A stretch of 64,000 nucleotides of DNA from UBA1163 sp002311635. Its GTDB lineage: Bacteria; Desulfobacterota; BSN033; UBA1163. This document shows, one piece after another, positions 49,111-56,897 of the stretch. The stretch is from the NCBI GenBank assembly GCA_049514515.1, contig JBEKUZ010000001.1, forward strand, positions 62,001-126,000. Reading direction: 5' to 3'. A model generated the notes under the pieces. That model saw only the letters and a program-made list of their open reading frames with translations. It was not told where the DNA came from and searched no databases. Both the position numbers and the translations under genes were made by a program. Position 1 is the first letter of the stretch. Each line of letters opens with the position of its first letter.

Positions 49111-49179
49111 ATTAGGTAAAGAACTTGGAAATTCCAGGGTGGGAAATTTGATGATAAAATTAATTCGAAAGGGATAGAT

Positions 49180-49932
49180 TTGGTCGAGACTATAAATTGG
49201 GGGGAAAGGGCCGAGAAGGGATTTTTAGCCTCAGGCATTGATCCTGCGGATACGAAGGGCCGCAAGAATTATTATATCGACCTTCTCCATAAGATCGCAT
49301 TGGAGGAAGTTCTGGAGCTAAAAGGAGACGAGGTCGTTCTGGATTTCGGATGCGGAAGCGGCAGGATTGCGTACTGGATTGCGCCTAAAGTAAAGAAAGT
49401 GGTGGGTCTGGAGGTCACCCGCGAGATGATTGATCTGGCTGAGAAGCATCGGACAGCCGAGAATGTGGAATTCATGGTTTATGATGGCGTCCATTTTCCG
49501 GTGACCCCAACCCCGTTCGATATCATCCTTTCCGTGGGTGTCCTCCAGATCATCAGGGGGAAACTATTGAAGAGCACCCTTTCCAGGTTGGCCCAGTCTT
49601 TAACAAAAGATGGGATAGCGTACCTTATCGAGCAGGTATCAGACAATCCAAAGGTGAGAAGGCCAAAAGTTGAGGAATATCTCCAAGCCTTCAAAGAATC
49701 GAAGTTGCAGTGCCTTAAGTATTATCCGATTCGAAATGGCCGTTGGTGGCTTCTTTATCTTATCCGGTATGGGATGATTCCGAAGGGATGGTTTCATCGA
49801 ATTGCTGTTCACGAAATAATGAAAAGAAGAAAAACGAAAGGACATATGTCTTACTATAAGGACTATCTGTTCGTGACCGGCAAGCGTCCTGCAAACTCTG
49901 CCTTGCAGGCGGGGCTAAGGGAGACCATTTAA
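49180..49932 (+). CDS. class I SAM-dependent methyltransferase
   Basis: A 250-residue protein with the SAM-binding motif I VVLDFGCGSGRIAYWIA (48-64), acidic residue in GLEVTREMIDLA and motif VGVLQIIRGKLLKSTLSRLAQSL. The start is probably a TTG at 49180, after GAAAGGG. It lies in the polysaccharide cluster next to a second methyltransferase. Both may methylate sugars or lipid-linked intermediates. The acceptor cannot be told from sequence. Confidence 0.85.
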   Translation: MVETINWGERAEKGFLASGIDPADTKGRKNYYIDLLHKIALEEVLELKGDEVVLDFGCGSGRIAYWIAPKVKKVVGLEVTREMIDLAEKHRTAENVEFMVYDGVHFPVTPTPFDIILSVGVLQIIRGKLLKSTLSRLAQSLTKDGIAYLIEQVSDNPKVRRPKVEEYLQAFKESKLQCLKYYPIRNGRWWLLYLIRYGMIPKGWFHRIAVHEIMKRRKTKGHMSYYKDYLFVTGKRPANSALQAGLRETI

Positions 49933-49984
49933 ATGACAATTCGTTCCTAATAAGCTTCCCTATGGGGGATTCAGGAAAAAGACC

Positions 49985-50737
49985 ATGGCCGAGAAAAGGG
50001 GATATCAACTCCATTTATCCCGAGGGGATTCTGCTCTGAAGAATATCGAGGGTCGAACCCAGAAATTCGAAAAAATCATAAGTGTTCTCCAAGATTTTCA
50101 TCCCAGGACGCAATCTTTGAAATGTCTCGATATAGGATGTTCCAGCGGAATTATCACCTCCCTACTGGGAAATCATTTCCAGATGTCAATTGGCCTGGAT
50201 ATTGATCAAGAGGCGATCGAGTATGCCAAAAAACATTCTGCATCGGCCTTCGTTCAATTTCTAATAGCTGACTCCATGGCGCTTCCCTTCCATGATAATT
50301 CGTTAGATGCTATTGTATGCAATCATGTCTACGAGCATGTGCCAGATGCACAACAGATGATCAATGAAATTTACAGAGTCTTGAAGGAAAACGGGTTTTG
50401 TTATTTTTCAGCAGGGAACAAATACATGATTATTGAAGGGCATTACGGTCTTCCTTTTCTGTCCTTTTTACCCAAGCCCATCGCGCATCGCTATTTAAAG
50501 ATTGCTGGAAAGGGTAGTTTTTATTACGAAGAGCACCTGCCCTTACGAGGGCTGAGAAGGTTAGTTAAGAAATTTCGGGTCCGCGATTATACTCTTCCCG
50601 TTATTCAAAACCCGGAAAAGTTTTTTGCAATCGACCTTTTTCCTCCGAAGTCATTCTTATACAAAGGTATCCGTTTATTGGCGCCTCACCTCTATCCTTG
50701 GATTCCAACCTATATATGGGTGTTGACAAAAAAGTGA
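49985..50737 (+). CDS. class I SAM-dependent methyltransferase
   Basis: A 250-residue protein of the Methyltransf_11 type: KCLDIGCSSGIITSLLG is motif I, LIADSMALPFHDNSLDAIVCNHVYEHVPDAQQMINEIYRVLKENG covers motifs II-III, a very typical pattern. The C-terminal part has basic and hydrophobic patches that could contact membrane or lipid. Its end overlaps the next gene by 22 bases, so the two are coupled. It is unrelated in detail to the methyltransferase at 49180. Confidence 0.88.
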   Translation: MAEKRGYQLHLSRGDSALKNIEGRTQKFEKIISVLQDFHPRTQSLKCLDIGCSSGIITSLLGNHFQMSIGLDIDQEAIEYAKKHSASAFVQFLIADSMALPFHDNSLDAIVCNHVYEHVPDAQQMINEIYRVLKENGFCYFSAGNKYMIIEGHYGLPFLSFLPKPIAHRYLKIAGKGSFYYEEHLPLRGLRRLVKKFRVRDYTLPVIQNPEKFFAIDLFPPKSFLYKGIRLLAPHLYPWIPTYIWVLTKK

Positions 50738-51708
50738 CAGGGCGATTCAATTTTAGGCAGATCCTTAGATGGATGGTTATCGGCGCCATTTTCGTCTTTT
50801 TGGGAAAGATGGTGTGGGACCATTGGAATCAGGTGAAGGATGCCCCCTTTACCCTCCGGCCTATTCCTTTCGTTTCGTCCACACTCCTCTTCGTTCTGAG
50901 TTATTTCATTCAAATCTGGGCGTGGTACCTGATCACCCTGAAATTAAGAATGGCACTCTCCGCCAGGGAGACATTGGAAGGCTGGTTTTATTCACAACTG
51001 GGTAAATACCTGCCGGGGAAGGTGTGGCTTCTTCTCGGTCGTTTCCATTTTTACGAATCCAAAGGGAAATCGAGAAAGACGATTTCGGTCGCCCTTTTTA
51101 TCGAGACCGTTACCATGATCGTGGCGGCCGGTCTGATGTTTTTAGTTGCCCTTGTCTTTTTCAAAGAGGTCAGGCCGTCCTATGCGGGAAGACAATCCGA
51201 GTGGCTGATTCTTGTTTTCGTGTTAGGCCTTCTTTCTCTCCACCCTCGCTTCCTTCAAAAAATATTAAACTGGACCCTTGTCCGATTTAAGAGAGACCCT
51301 GTCTCTCTGCCCATTTCCTACTCTGATGTTCTTTGGATATTGTTTGTTTCCATCGTTTCCTGGGTGGTCGGTGGAGTCGGTTTTTATCTCTTTGTTGACT
51401 CTGTTTATGCTGTGGCGCCGCAGTACATTTTATTCTTGACTGGAGCTTTGGCTATTTCAAGCACCATCGGGTTGATCGCGCTCTTCGCTCCCGCTGGATT
51501 GGGGGTGAGAGAGGGGGCGTTGGTCTACCTTCTCTCGTTGATCATGGCGGCTCCCGTTGCGGTGATTATTTCCATACTCAGTCGTATCTGGATGACCCTT
51601 ATTGAAATTGGATTGGTCGGAATGGTATATTTGATCAGCCAATTTCAAGGAAGGTTGGAAAGAGAGGGACAACATGTCCAGACGGAAAAAGAAGGGAAAA
51701 TTGGATAA
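50716..51708 (+). CDS. flippase-like integral membrane protein (lysylphosphatidylglycerol synthase TM region family)
   Basis: About 330 residues with eight or so hydrophobic helices. The FYSQLGKYLPGKVWLLLGRFHFYESKGKSRKTISVALFIETVTMI segment is the hallmark of the UPF0104/AglD-like family, which moves or modifies lipid-linked sugars. GLGVREGALVYLL near the C terminus is also conserved. I chose ATG 50716, which overlaps the methyltransferase; a TTG at 50698 is in frame. A role in flipping the lipid-linked polysaccharide precursor is inferred. Confidence 0.83.
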   Translation: MGVDKKVTGRFNFRQILRWMVIGAIFVFLGKMVWDHWNQVKDAPFTLRPIPFVSSTLLFVLSYFIQIWAWYLITLKLRMALSARETLEGWFYSQLGKYLPGKVWLLLGRFHFYESKGKSRKTISVALFIETVTMIVAAGLMFLVALVFFKEVRPSYAGRQSEWLILVFVLGLLSLHPRFLQKILNWTLVRFKRDPVSLPISYSDVLWILFVSIVSWVVGGVGFYLFVDSVYAVAPQYILFLTGALAISSTIGLIALFAPAGLGVREGALVYLLSLIMAAPVAVIISILSRIWMTLIEIGLVGMVYLISQFQGRLEREGQHVQTEKEGKIG

Positions 51709-52963
51709 GGGGGAAAAAATTCCCGTGCCATCCCAACCCAAAGGGCGATCTTTTCCGTTTCACCACCTCTTCGCCATTGCGCTGATTGCTGGGGTGGCTC
51801 TGGTAGCCTATTCCAACACCTTTCATGTCCCCTTCCAGTTTGACGACCGGCTCAATATCACACAAAATCCCAATGTCCAGATCAAGGTCTTTACCTGGGA
51901 ACGGGTGGAGCAATTAGTCAAGAACACCTATAAAGATTCCATCCGCGTTTTTTCATATTTTACGCTTGCGCTGAATTACCGTTTTGGAGGGGTCAATGTG
52001 TTTGGTTACCATCTGGTGAATTTTCTCATTCACATCGGCTCAGGGGTCTTCTTATACTGGTTCCTTCTCCTGACATTCAACCTCCCTTCCTTGAAAGAAA
52101 AATATGGGCCCATTTCGTATAAAGTGGCTCTCTTTTCAAGTTTGATCTTCATCTCCCATCCCATCCAGACTCAGTCGGTCACCTACATCGTCCAAAGGAT
52201 GGCCAGCATGGCCGGGATGTTCTATCTCCTCTCCATGGTCCTCTACATAAAGGGCAGACTCTCCACCGGCCGGCCCCGGATTTTTTACTTTGGAGGAATG
52301 GTACTGACTTATCTCTTGGGGGTTTTCTCAAAAGAGAATGTCGCCATTCTCCCTCTCTTCGTCGCCATCTATGAGTTCTATTTTTTCCAGAATTTTGACG
52401 TGAGCCTCAGGGGGAAAAATTTCCTGTTCGTTCTCCTCGGCGCTCTCCTCGTCCTCGGAGTCTTTGGGTTTATTATCTGGGGGGAGCGATATATACAGGT
52501 GATCAAAGAAGGTTATGAATATCGGGCCTCGTTACCTTCCCCTGTTACCATGGGGGAGAGAGTTCTCACTCAATCTCGCGTTGTCCTTTACTATTTGACT
52601 CTCCTTGTGTTTCCCTATCCGTCTCGTCTCAATCTGGATTACGATTTCCCCGTTTCCAAAACGGTTCTTGATCCTCCGACCACCCTGATCTCCATTTTGA
52701 TCATCGCGGGGCTTATCGGGTACAGTATTTGGACCGCCAAAAAGAGACCCGTGCTCTCGTTCTGTATCCTGTGGTATTTTGGAAATTTGGTGATCGAGTC
52801 GTCGATCTTTCCTCTGGAGATGGTGTATGAGCATAGACTTTACCTCCCATCCGTTGGCCCGTTTGTTCTATTTAGTTTGCTCGTGGTAAGGGGGATAGAG
52901 CAATGGAAATACAAGCTACCCTTCTTAAAACCAGCCACGGGGGTTGATAAGTTGAGCTCCTAA
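51674..52963 (+). CDS. membrane protein, TMTC/DUF1736-like N-terminal half of a TPR glycosyltransferase
   Basis: A 429-residue protein with about ten hydrophobic helices. AYSNTFHVPFQFDDRLNITQNPNV is the first external loop with a D-D acidic pair, as in O-mannosyltransferase-like TMTC proteins, and ISHPIQTQSVTYIVQRMASMAGMFYLLSM is very characteristic. In many relatives such a region continues directly into TPR repeats. Here a stop at 52961 is followed by a TPR gene in another frame, so one ancestral gene may have split. It overlaps the flippase gene by 35 bases. Confidence 0.8.
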   Translation: MSRRKKKGKLDKGEKIPVPSQPKGRSFPFHHLFAIALIAGVALVAYSNTFHVPFQFDDRLNITQNPNVQIKVFTWERVEQLVKNTYKDSIRVFSYFTLALNYRFGGVNVFGYHLVNFLIHIGSGVFLYWFLLLTFNLPSLKEKYGPISYKVALFSSLIFISHPIQTQSVTYIVQRMASMAGMFYLLSMVLYIKGRLSTGRPRIFYFGGMVLTYLLGVFSKENVAILPLFVAIYEFYFFQNFDVSLRGKNFLFVLLGALLVLGVFGFIIWGERYIQVIKEGYEYRASLPSPVTMGERVLTQSRVVLYYLTLLVFPYPSRLNLDYDFPVSKTVLDPPTTLISILIIAGLIGYSIWTAKKRPVLSFCILWYFGNLVIESSIFPLEMVYEHRLYLPSVGPFVLFSLLVVRGIEQWKYKLPFLKPATGVDKLSS

Positions 52964-52970
52964 TTTGAAT

Positions 52971-53702
52971 ATGAAAAAGTTTGGCGGGGTGATGGCCGAC
53001 TGGCCTGTCTTATTCCTAATCATAGTTTTGCTATCTATAGGTGCTTACCAGCGAAATTCTCTTTGGAAGAGTGAGGTGGCCCTATGGAAGGATTGTGTTC
53101 AAAAGTCTCCCAAGAAAGAGAGGGTTCACCACAATTTGGGTTTTGCCTATCACGAGCTGGAAAGGTGGGAGGATGCCCAAAAAGAATACGAGAGGGCATT
53201 GCGCTTAAACCCTCGTTACTTCCTGTCCATGTATAATTTAGGCTTGGTTTATTACCAGAAAGGGCTGCTGGACGAGTCCATCCGTTATTATAGAAGGGCC
53301 ACCGAATCGGATTCGAATTTTCCGGATTCCTTTTACAATCTCGGGATTGCCTATTACCGAAAGAGGCTTTACAGGGAGGCGTCGGAGGCCTACCAAGAAT
53401 GTTTGGAAGTCAAACCCGATTATGAAAGTGGAAATCTCAATCTTGGGCTTGCCTACAAAGGATTGGGAAAACGGGAGGAGGCGATTCAATCTTTTCTACA
53501 AGAATTGGAATTTCATCCCGATAATGCCAATGCCTGCGTCGAATTGGGGTTGATCTATAGAGAAGGGGGAGATTATCGTAAAGCCCTTTTCTATTACAAG
53601 AAGGCCCTTGCCTCGCCTGACCTGCGCGATGCGGAAGAGGTTCAGAAGGCAATCGCATCCATAGAAGCGGCCCGGAGGCAAAAGAAGGGAAAAGAGAGTT
53701 GA
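52971..53702 (+). CDS. membrane-anchored TPR protein
   Basis: A 243-residue protein. One hydrophobic helix (WPVLFLIIVLLSIGAYQ) is followed by RNSLWKSEVALWKDCVQKSPKKERVHHNLGFAYHEL and about five TPR units (around 55-230) with the usual W/L-G-Y/A-F-A-P pattern. It matches the C-terminal part of TMTC-like TPR proteins, continuing the gene at 51674 in a different frame. ATG 52971 has no ribosome site, so it may be translated by coupling after the stop at 52961. Confidence 0.8.
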   Translation: MKKFGGVMADWPVLFLIIVLLSIGAYQRNSLWKSEVALWKDCVQKSPKKERVHHNLGFAYHELERWEDAQKEYERALRLNPRYFLSMYNLGLVYYQKGLLDESIRYYRRATESDSNFPDSFYNLGIAYYRKRLYREASEAYQECLEVKPDYESGNLNLGLAYKGLGKREEAIQSFLQELEFHPDNANACVELGLIYREGGDYRKALFYYKKALASPDLRDAEEVQKAIASIEAARRQKKGKES

Positions 53703-54415
53703 CGAAAAAGATCAAACTCCATCCCGTAGAGACCGTACTCTTTGCGCTGGTTGTTCTTCTGCTTTCTGTCGGGACCTATTCGAGGAACAGAATTTGGGAG
53801 GACGAGATAAGCCTCTGGACGGATTGTGTCAACAAATCCCCGCATAAGGCGCGGCCGTATCTTAACCTCGGGGTCGCGTATCTTAATATGGGGGCCTACG
53901 ATAAATCCTTTGAAGCAACCCAAAAGGCCATTCAACTCGATCCGAAAAATGGACAGGCATATTACGACCTTGGTCTCAACTACCAGAAAATTGGAAATCT
54001 TAAAGAAGCGATTGCGATGGAAAAGAAATCCCTCGAAGTCGATCCCGCTTTAGATATGGCCTATTATTCTCTTGGGGGAATCTATTTCGAAAACGGCCAG
54101 TATGAAGAAGCGGAGGAGGCTTTTCAAAGGTTTATCAAGATCTATCCTTATGCCCCGGAGGTCCACGGTCTTTTAGCCATCGACTATGCCGCCCAAAAGA
54201 AGTTCGATAAAGCCGTTGCAGAATTAGAATGGGAGATTCGAATTAACCCTTACCACACCCTTGCGCACCTCAATCTGGGGCAAATCTACTGGTATGAATT
54301 TCAGAACAGGCAGAAGGCCCTCTCTCATTTGAAAAGGGCTTTAATGTTAGATCCTCTTATTCCCAACCGGGCGGAGATTCTTCGGCTTGTCCGCCTATTG
54401 GAAGGGCTTCCGTGA
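53699..54415 (+). CDS. membrane-anchored TPR protein (partial duplicate of the preceding gene)
   Basis: A 238-residue protein that begins with a hydrophobic helix (VETVLFALVVLLLSVGTYS) and RNRIWEDEISLWTDCVNKSPHKARPYLNLGVAYLNM, the same arrangement as the gene before it, then about five TPR units. The two genes look like tandem copies. The start is a TTG at 53699 that overlaps the preceding stop. The protein probably organises partners at the membrane through its TPR domain. Confidence 0.8.
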   Translation: MTKKIKLHPVETVLFALVVLLLSVGTYSRNRIWEDEISLWTDCVNKSPHKARPYLNLGVAYLNMGAYDKSFEATQKAIQLDPKNGQAYYDLGLNYQKIGNLKEAIAMEKKSLEVDPALDMAYYSLGGIYFENGQYEEAEEAFQRFIKIYPYAPEVHGLLAIDYAAQKKFDKAVAELEWEIRINPYHTLAHLNLGQIYWYEFQNRQKALSHLKRALMLDPLIPNRAEILRLVRLLEGLP

Positions 54416-55446
54416 TGGCCTCGATAGGCTTCTCAGCCAATTGTCAGACCACGGCCATGGGCATTATGCCCCATCAGGATATTGAAAGGGCGCTGACAGT
54501 GGCCTTGTCTCTGGACATCCCATTTTGGCCCCAGCTCCCGAAAGTCAGTTACTTCGAAGATATGTATGTTCAGGCCTTGGAAAATTTCCCTGGGGCGAGA
54601 ATCGATCCCGTTCAGCAAAAAATCCATTTCAGCCTTTCTCGTTTTTACGAAGAGCTTCCGTCTTATTTTGAGAAGGCAGAGGACCCCCAGACCTTCAGGT
54701 TGACGAAAGCGTTTTCGCTTGTTTACCATCGGTTTTTGGAAAGAGACCTTTCCGGGTATCCCGCGATCCGAGGTCAGATGATCAGCCCGATCAGCCTGGG
54801 GTTGAAGATCGTGGACGAGGAGCAGAAAGCGATCATCTATCATGATGAGGTCAGGGAAGTCCTGTTTGATTTCATCCAGAAGAAAGTAAATCAACAATAC
54901 CGGGAATTGAGGGAGAAGAACCCCAATGCCTTTGTATGGGTGGATGACCCCGGGTTGGCCCTCATCTTCAATGCCTTGTCGGGCTACACCGAGTTCCAGG
55001 CGAGGGCCGATCTGGACCGGTTTTTGGGAGGGTTGGAAGGACCCAAAGGGGTTCATCTTTGTGCCAAACCGGATTGGGACTTTCTCCTCAACTCAAAAAT
55101 CGATATCCTTTCCTTCGATTCCTTCAATTGCGGGGCCATGATCATCAACTACCCATCCTTAAGAGGTTTTGTGGACAGAGGAGGAATTATTTCTTGGGGC
55201 ATCGTTCCTACTTATACAGAACTTTTGGAGCAGGAGACGATCGATTCCCTGATCGAGAGGCTCCAGACCTTTTGGGAGGACCTCTCCCGTAAAGGGGTGG
55301 ATTCGAAAAGGCTGCTTCGTCAATCCCTCCTGGCGCCTGCAACCTGCAATCTGCTCAACCCGGATAAAGAGAAAACCGTGGAAAAGGCATTTGAGGTTCT
55401 GAAGGAGTTGTCGGCGAAGATACGAAGGAAGTATCATCTGATGTAA
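54415..55446 (+). CDS. MetE-like (UROD/cobalamin-independent methionine synthase fold) protein
   Basis: A 343-residue single-domain protein, close to the length of the catalytic barrel alone, not the two-domain E. coli MetE. GVHLCAKPDWDFLL contains the His-x-Cys pair and LLAPATCNLL the later Cys that bind zinc in MetE. SFDSFNCGAMIIN lies between. It may be a short core-type methionine synthase acting with a methylcorrinoid donor, or a related methyltransferase. The ATG overlaps the previous stop (TGATG). It is followed by a GTGTCCG repeat. Confidence 0.7.
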   Translation: MASIGFSANCQTTAMGIMPHQDIERALTVALSLDIPFWPQLPKVSYFEDMYVQALENFPGARIDPVQQKIHFSLSRFYEELPSYFEKAEDPQTFRLTKAFSLVYHRFLERDLSGYPAIRGQMISPISLGLKIVDEEQKAIIYHDEVREVLFDFIQKKVNQQYRELREKNPNAFVWVDDPGLALIFNALSGYTEFQARADLDRFLGGLEGPKGVHLCAKPDWDFLLNSKIDILSFDSFNCGAMIINYPSLRGFVDRGGIISWGIVPTYTELLEQETIDSLIERLQTFWEDLSRKGVDSKRLLRQSLLAPATCNLLNPDKEKTVEKAFEVLKELSAKIRRKYHLM

Positions 55447-55448
55447 GG

Positions 55449-55516
55449 ACGTGTCCGTGACCGTGATCCATGTCTGTTTTTTTCCCCGGACACGGAGGAC
55501 GGACACGAGACACGGG
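55449..55516. repeat. GTGTCCG-family inverted repeat before nadK
   Basis: CGTGTCCGTGACCGTGATCC (from 55450) and, inverted, CCGGACACGGAGGACGGACA...CGAGACACGG (55486-55515). It is a gene-less copy with almost no interior. The nadK ATG at 55533 keeps its own GGGGTAGG site beyond the repeat. Confidence 0.75.
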
Positions 55517-55532
55517 TTTAATGGGGTAGGCC

Positions 55533-56405
55533 ATGAATCGAATCGGCATTATTGCTAAGAAGAATAAACCAGAGGCTGCCGCCATCGTCAGGAATTTAGT
55601 GGAATGGCTCCGGCCGAAGAAGATCAAAGTCTACATTGAAGGAGAGATGGGGAAGCTCCTCAGCCCAGCCCTCGCAGGGGGGTACTGGGAGCCCATCGAC
55701 AGAGGGGAGGTCCCAACCGGGGTGGAGATGATTGTCGTCCTCGGGGGAGATGGGACGCTTCTCAGCGTTGCCCGCCAGGTATGGAATAGGAACATCCCTA
55801 TCCTTGGCGTCAACCTGGGTGGACTCGGTTTTCTGACGGAGATCACCTTAGATGAATTGTACCCTGTTTTGGAGAAAGTCCTTCGAGATGACTTTACCAT
55901 CAATGAGAGAGAGGTGTTGAATGCCGGTGTGATTCGAAGCGGGAAGCGAATCGCGGAATTCATCGTCCTCAACGACGCGGTGATCAACAAAGGAGCGTTG
56001 GCGCGGATCATTGATCTCGAGACGACCATCGACGACGAATATTTGTCGACGTTTCGATCCGACGGGTTAATTATATCGACCCCTACGGGCTCAACCGCTT
56101 ATAATCTCTCCGCCGGGGGACCGATTGTTTACCCGTCGCTCCATACGATCATCATCACCCCGATTTGCCCTCACACGTTAACCATCCGTCCTATCATCAT
56201 CCCTGATGATGTGAAGATTCGGGCATTGCTCAAGTCGAGTAACGAGGAAGTGACCCTGACCCTGGATGGCCAGCAAGGGTTCAGCCTGGAATTCGAGGAC
56301 GTGGTCGAGGTGAGAAAGGCGGAGGGACGCATCCTTCTGATCAAATCTCCCTACCGGCACTATTTCGAGTTGCTACGAGAAAAGCTCAAATGGGGAGAAA
56401 GATAA
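55533..56405 (+). CDS. nadK: NAD kinase
   Basis: A 290-residue enzyme of standard length. MNRIGIIAKKNKPEA starts the family, VVLGGDGTLLSVAR (69-82) carries the GGDGT phosphate-binding motif with catalytic Asp, VNLGGLGFLTEI follows, and DGLIISTPTGSTAYNLSAGGPIV is the second NAD-binding signature. It phosphorylates NAD to NADP. NadK next to recN is a frequent bacterial arrangement, here interrupted by a repeat-bounded cassette. Confidence 0.95.
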   Translation: MNRIGIIAKKNKPEAAAIVRNLVEWLRPKKIKVYIEGEMGKLLSPALAGGYWEPIDRGEVPTGVEMIVVLGGDGTLLSVARQVWNRNIPILGVNLGGLGFLTEITLDELYPVLEKVLRDDFTINEREVLNAGVIRSGKRIAEFIVLNDAVINKGALARIIDLETTIDDEYLSTFRSDGLIISTPTGSTAYNLSAGGPIVYPSLHTIIITPICPHTLTIRPIIIPDDVKIRALLKSSNEEVTLTLDGQQGFSLEFEDVVEVRKAEGRILLIKSPYRHYFELLREKLKWGER

Positions 56406-56408
56406 AAG

Positions 56409-56895
56409 CGTGTCCGTGACCGTGTCACGTGTCCGGGAAAGCATTCTAAACAGCGTGTCCGTGGTCCGTGTCCGGAAAAAATCAACTTTCTCCGTCGAGA
56501 AAGGAGATGGCCTATGAAAACGGTGGAAGACTTAGACGTATTCAAGCTGTCTCATTCATTGGCGCTTGAAATCTTCGAGTTGACAAAATCCTTCCCCGGC
56601 GGAGAGAAATTTGGACTCGTTTCGCAAATGAGAAGGGCGGCTTACTCCATACCAATGAACCTTATGGAGGGAGGCCACCGCCTAACTCGAAGAGAGTATA
56701 GGCAATTCGTTGGGATTGCTAAAGGGTCTGCGGGTGAAATGAAATATCAATTGCTGTTGGTGAAAGATCTGCAATATATTGTTGAGGATAAGTACTCAGA
56801 GCTTTTACCCCAATACGAACGTGTGAGTCAGATGTTGACCAAATCAGCTAAGTCTTTAGAATAAAATTTATAACGGACACGGATCACGGACACGT
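56409..56895. mobile_element. candidate GTGTCCG-bounded S23-type four-helix-bundle cassette (copy 2)
   Basis: The left end (56409-56475) has CGTGTCCGTGACCGTGTCAC, CGTGTCCGGG, then CGTGTCCGTGGTCCGTGTCC. The right end (56874-56895) is CGGACACGGATCACGGACAC...G. The single gene (56514-56864) is closely related to that of copy 1. It has been placed exactly between nadK and recN and reaches the recN start. Confidence 0.5.
56514..56864 (+). CDS. S23-type four-helix-bundle protein (copy 2)
   Basis: A 116-residue helical protein: DVFKLSHSLALEIFELTKSFP, FGLVSQMRRAAYSIPMNLMEGGHR, EYRQFVGIAKGSAGEMKYQLLL. It has the same length as copy 1 with no gaps needed for alignment. AAAGGAGAT precedes the ATG. Many differences from copy 1 are conservative (Ile/Val, Lys/Arg, Glu/Asp), which suggests selection on the protein rather than decay. 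Confidence 0.92.
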   Translation: MKTVEDLDVFKLSHSLALEIFELTKSFPGGEKFGLVSQMRRAAYSIPMNLMEGGHRLTRREYRQFVGIAKGSAGEMKYQLLLVKDLQYIVEDKYSELLPQYERVSQMLTKSAKSLE

Positions 56896-56897
56896 TG

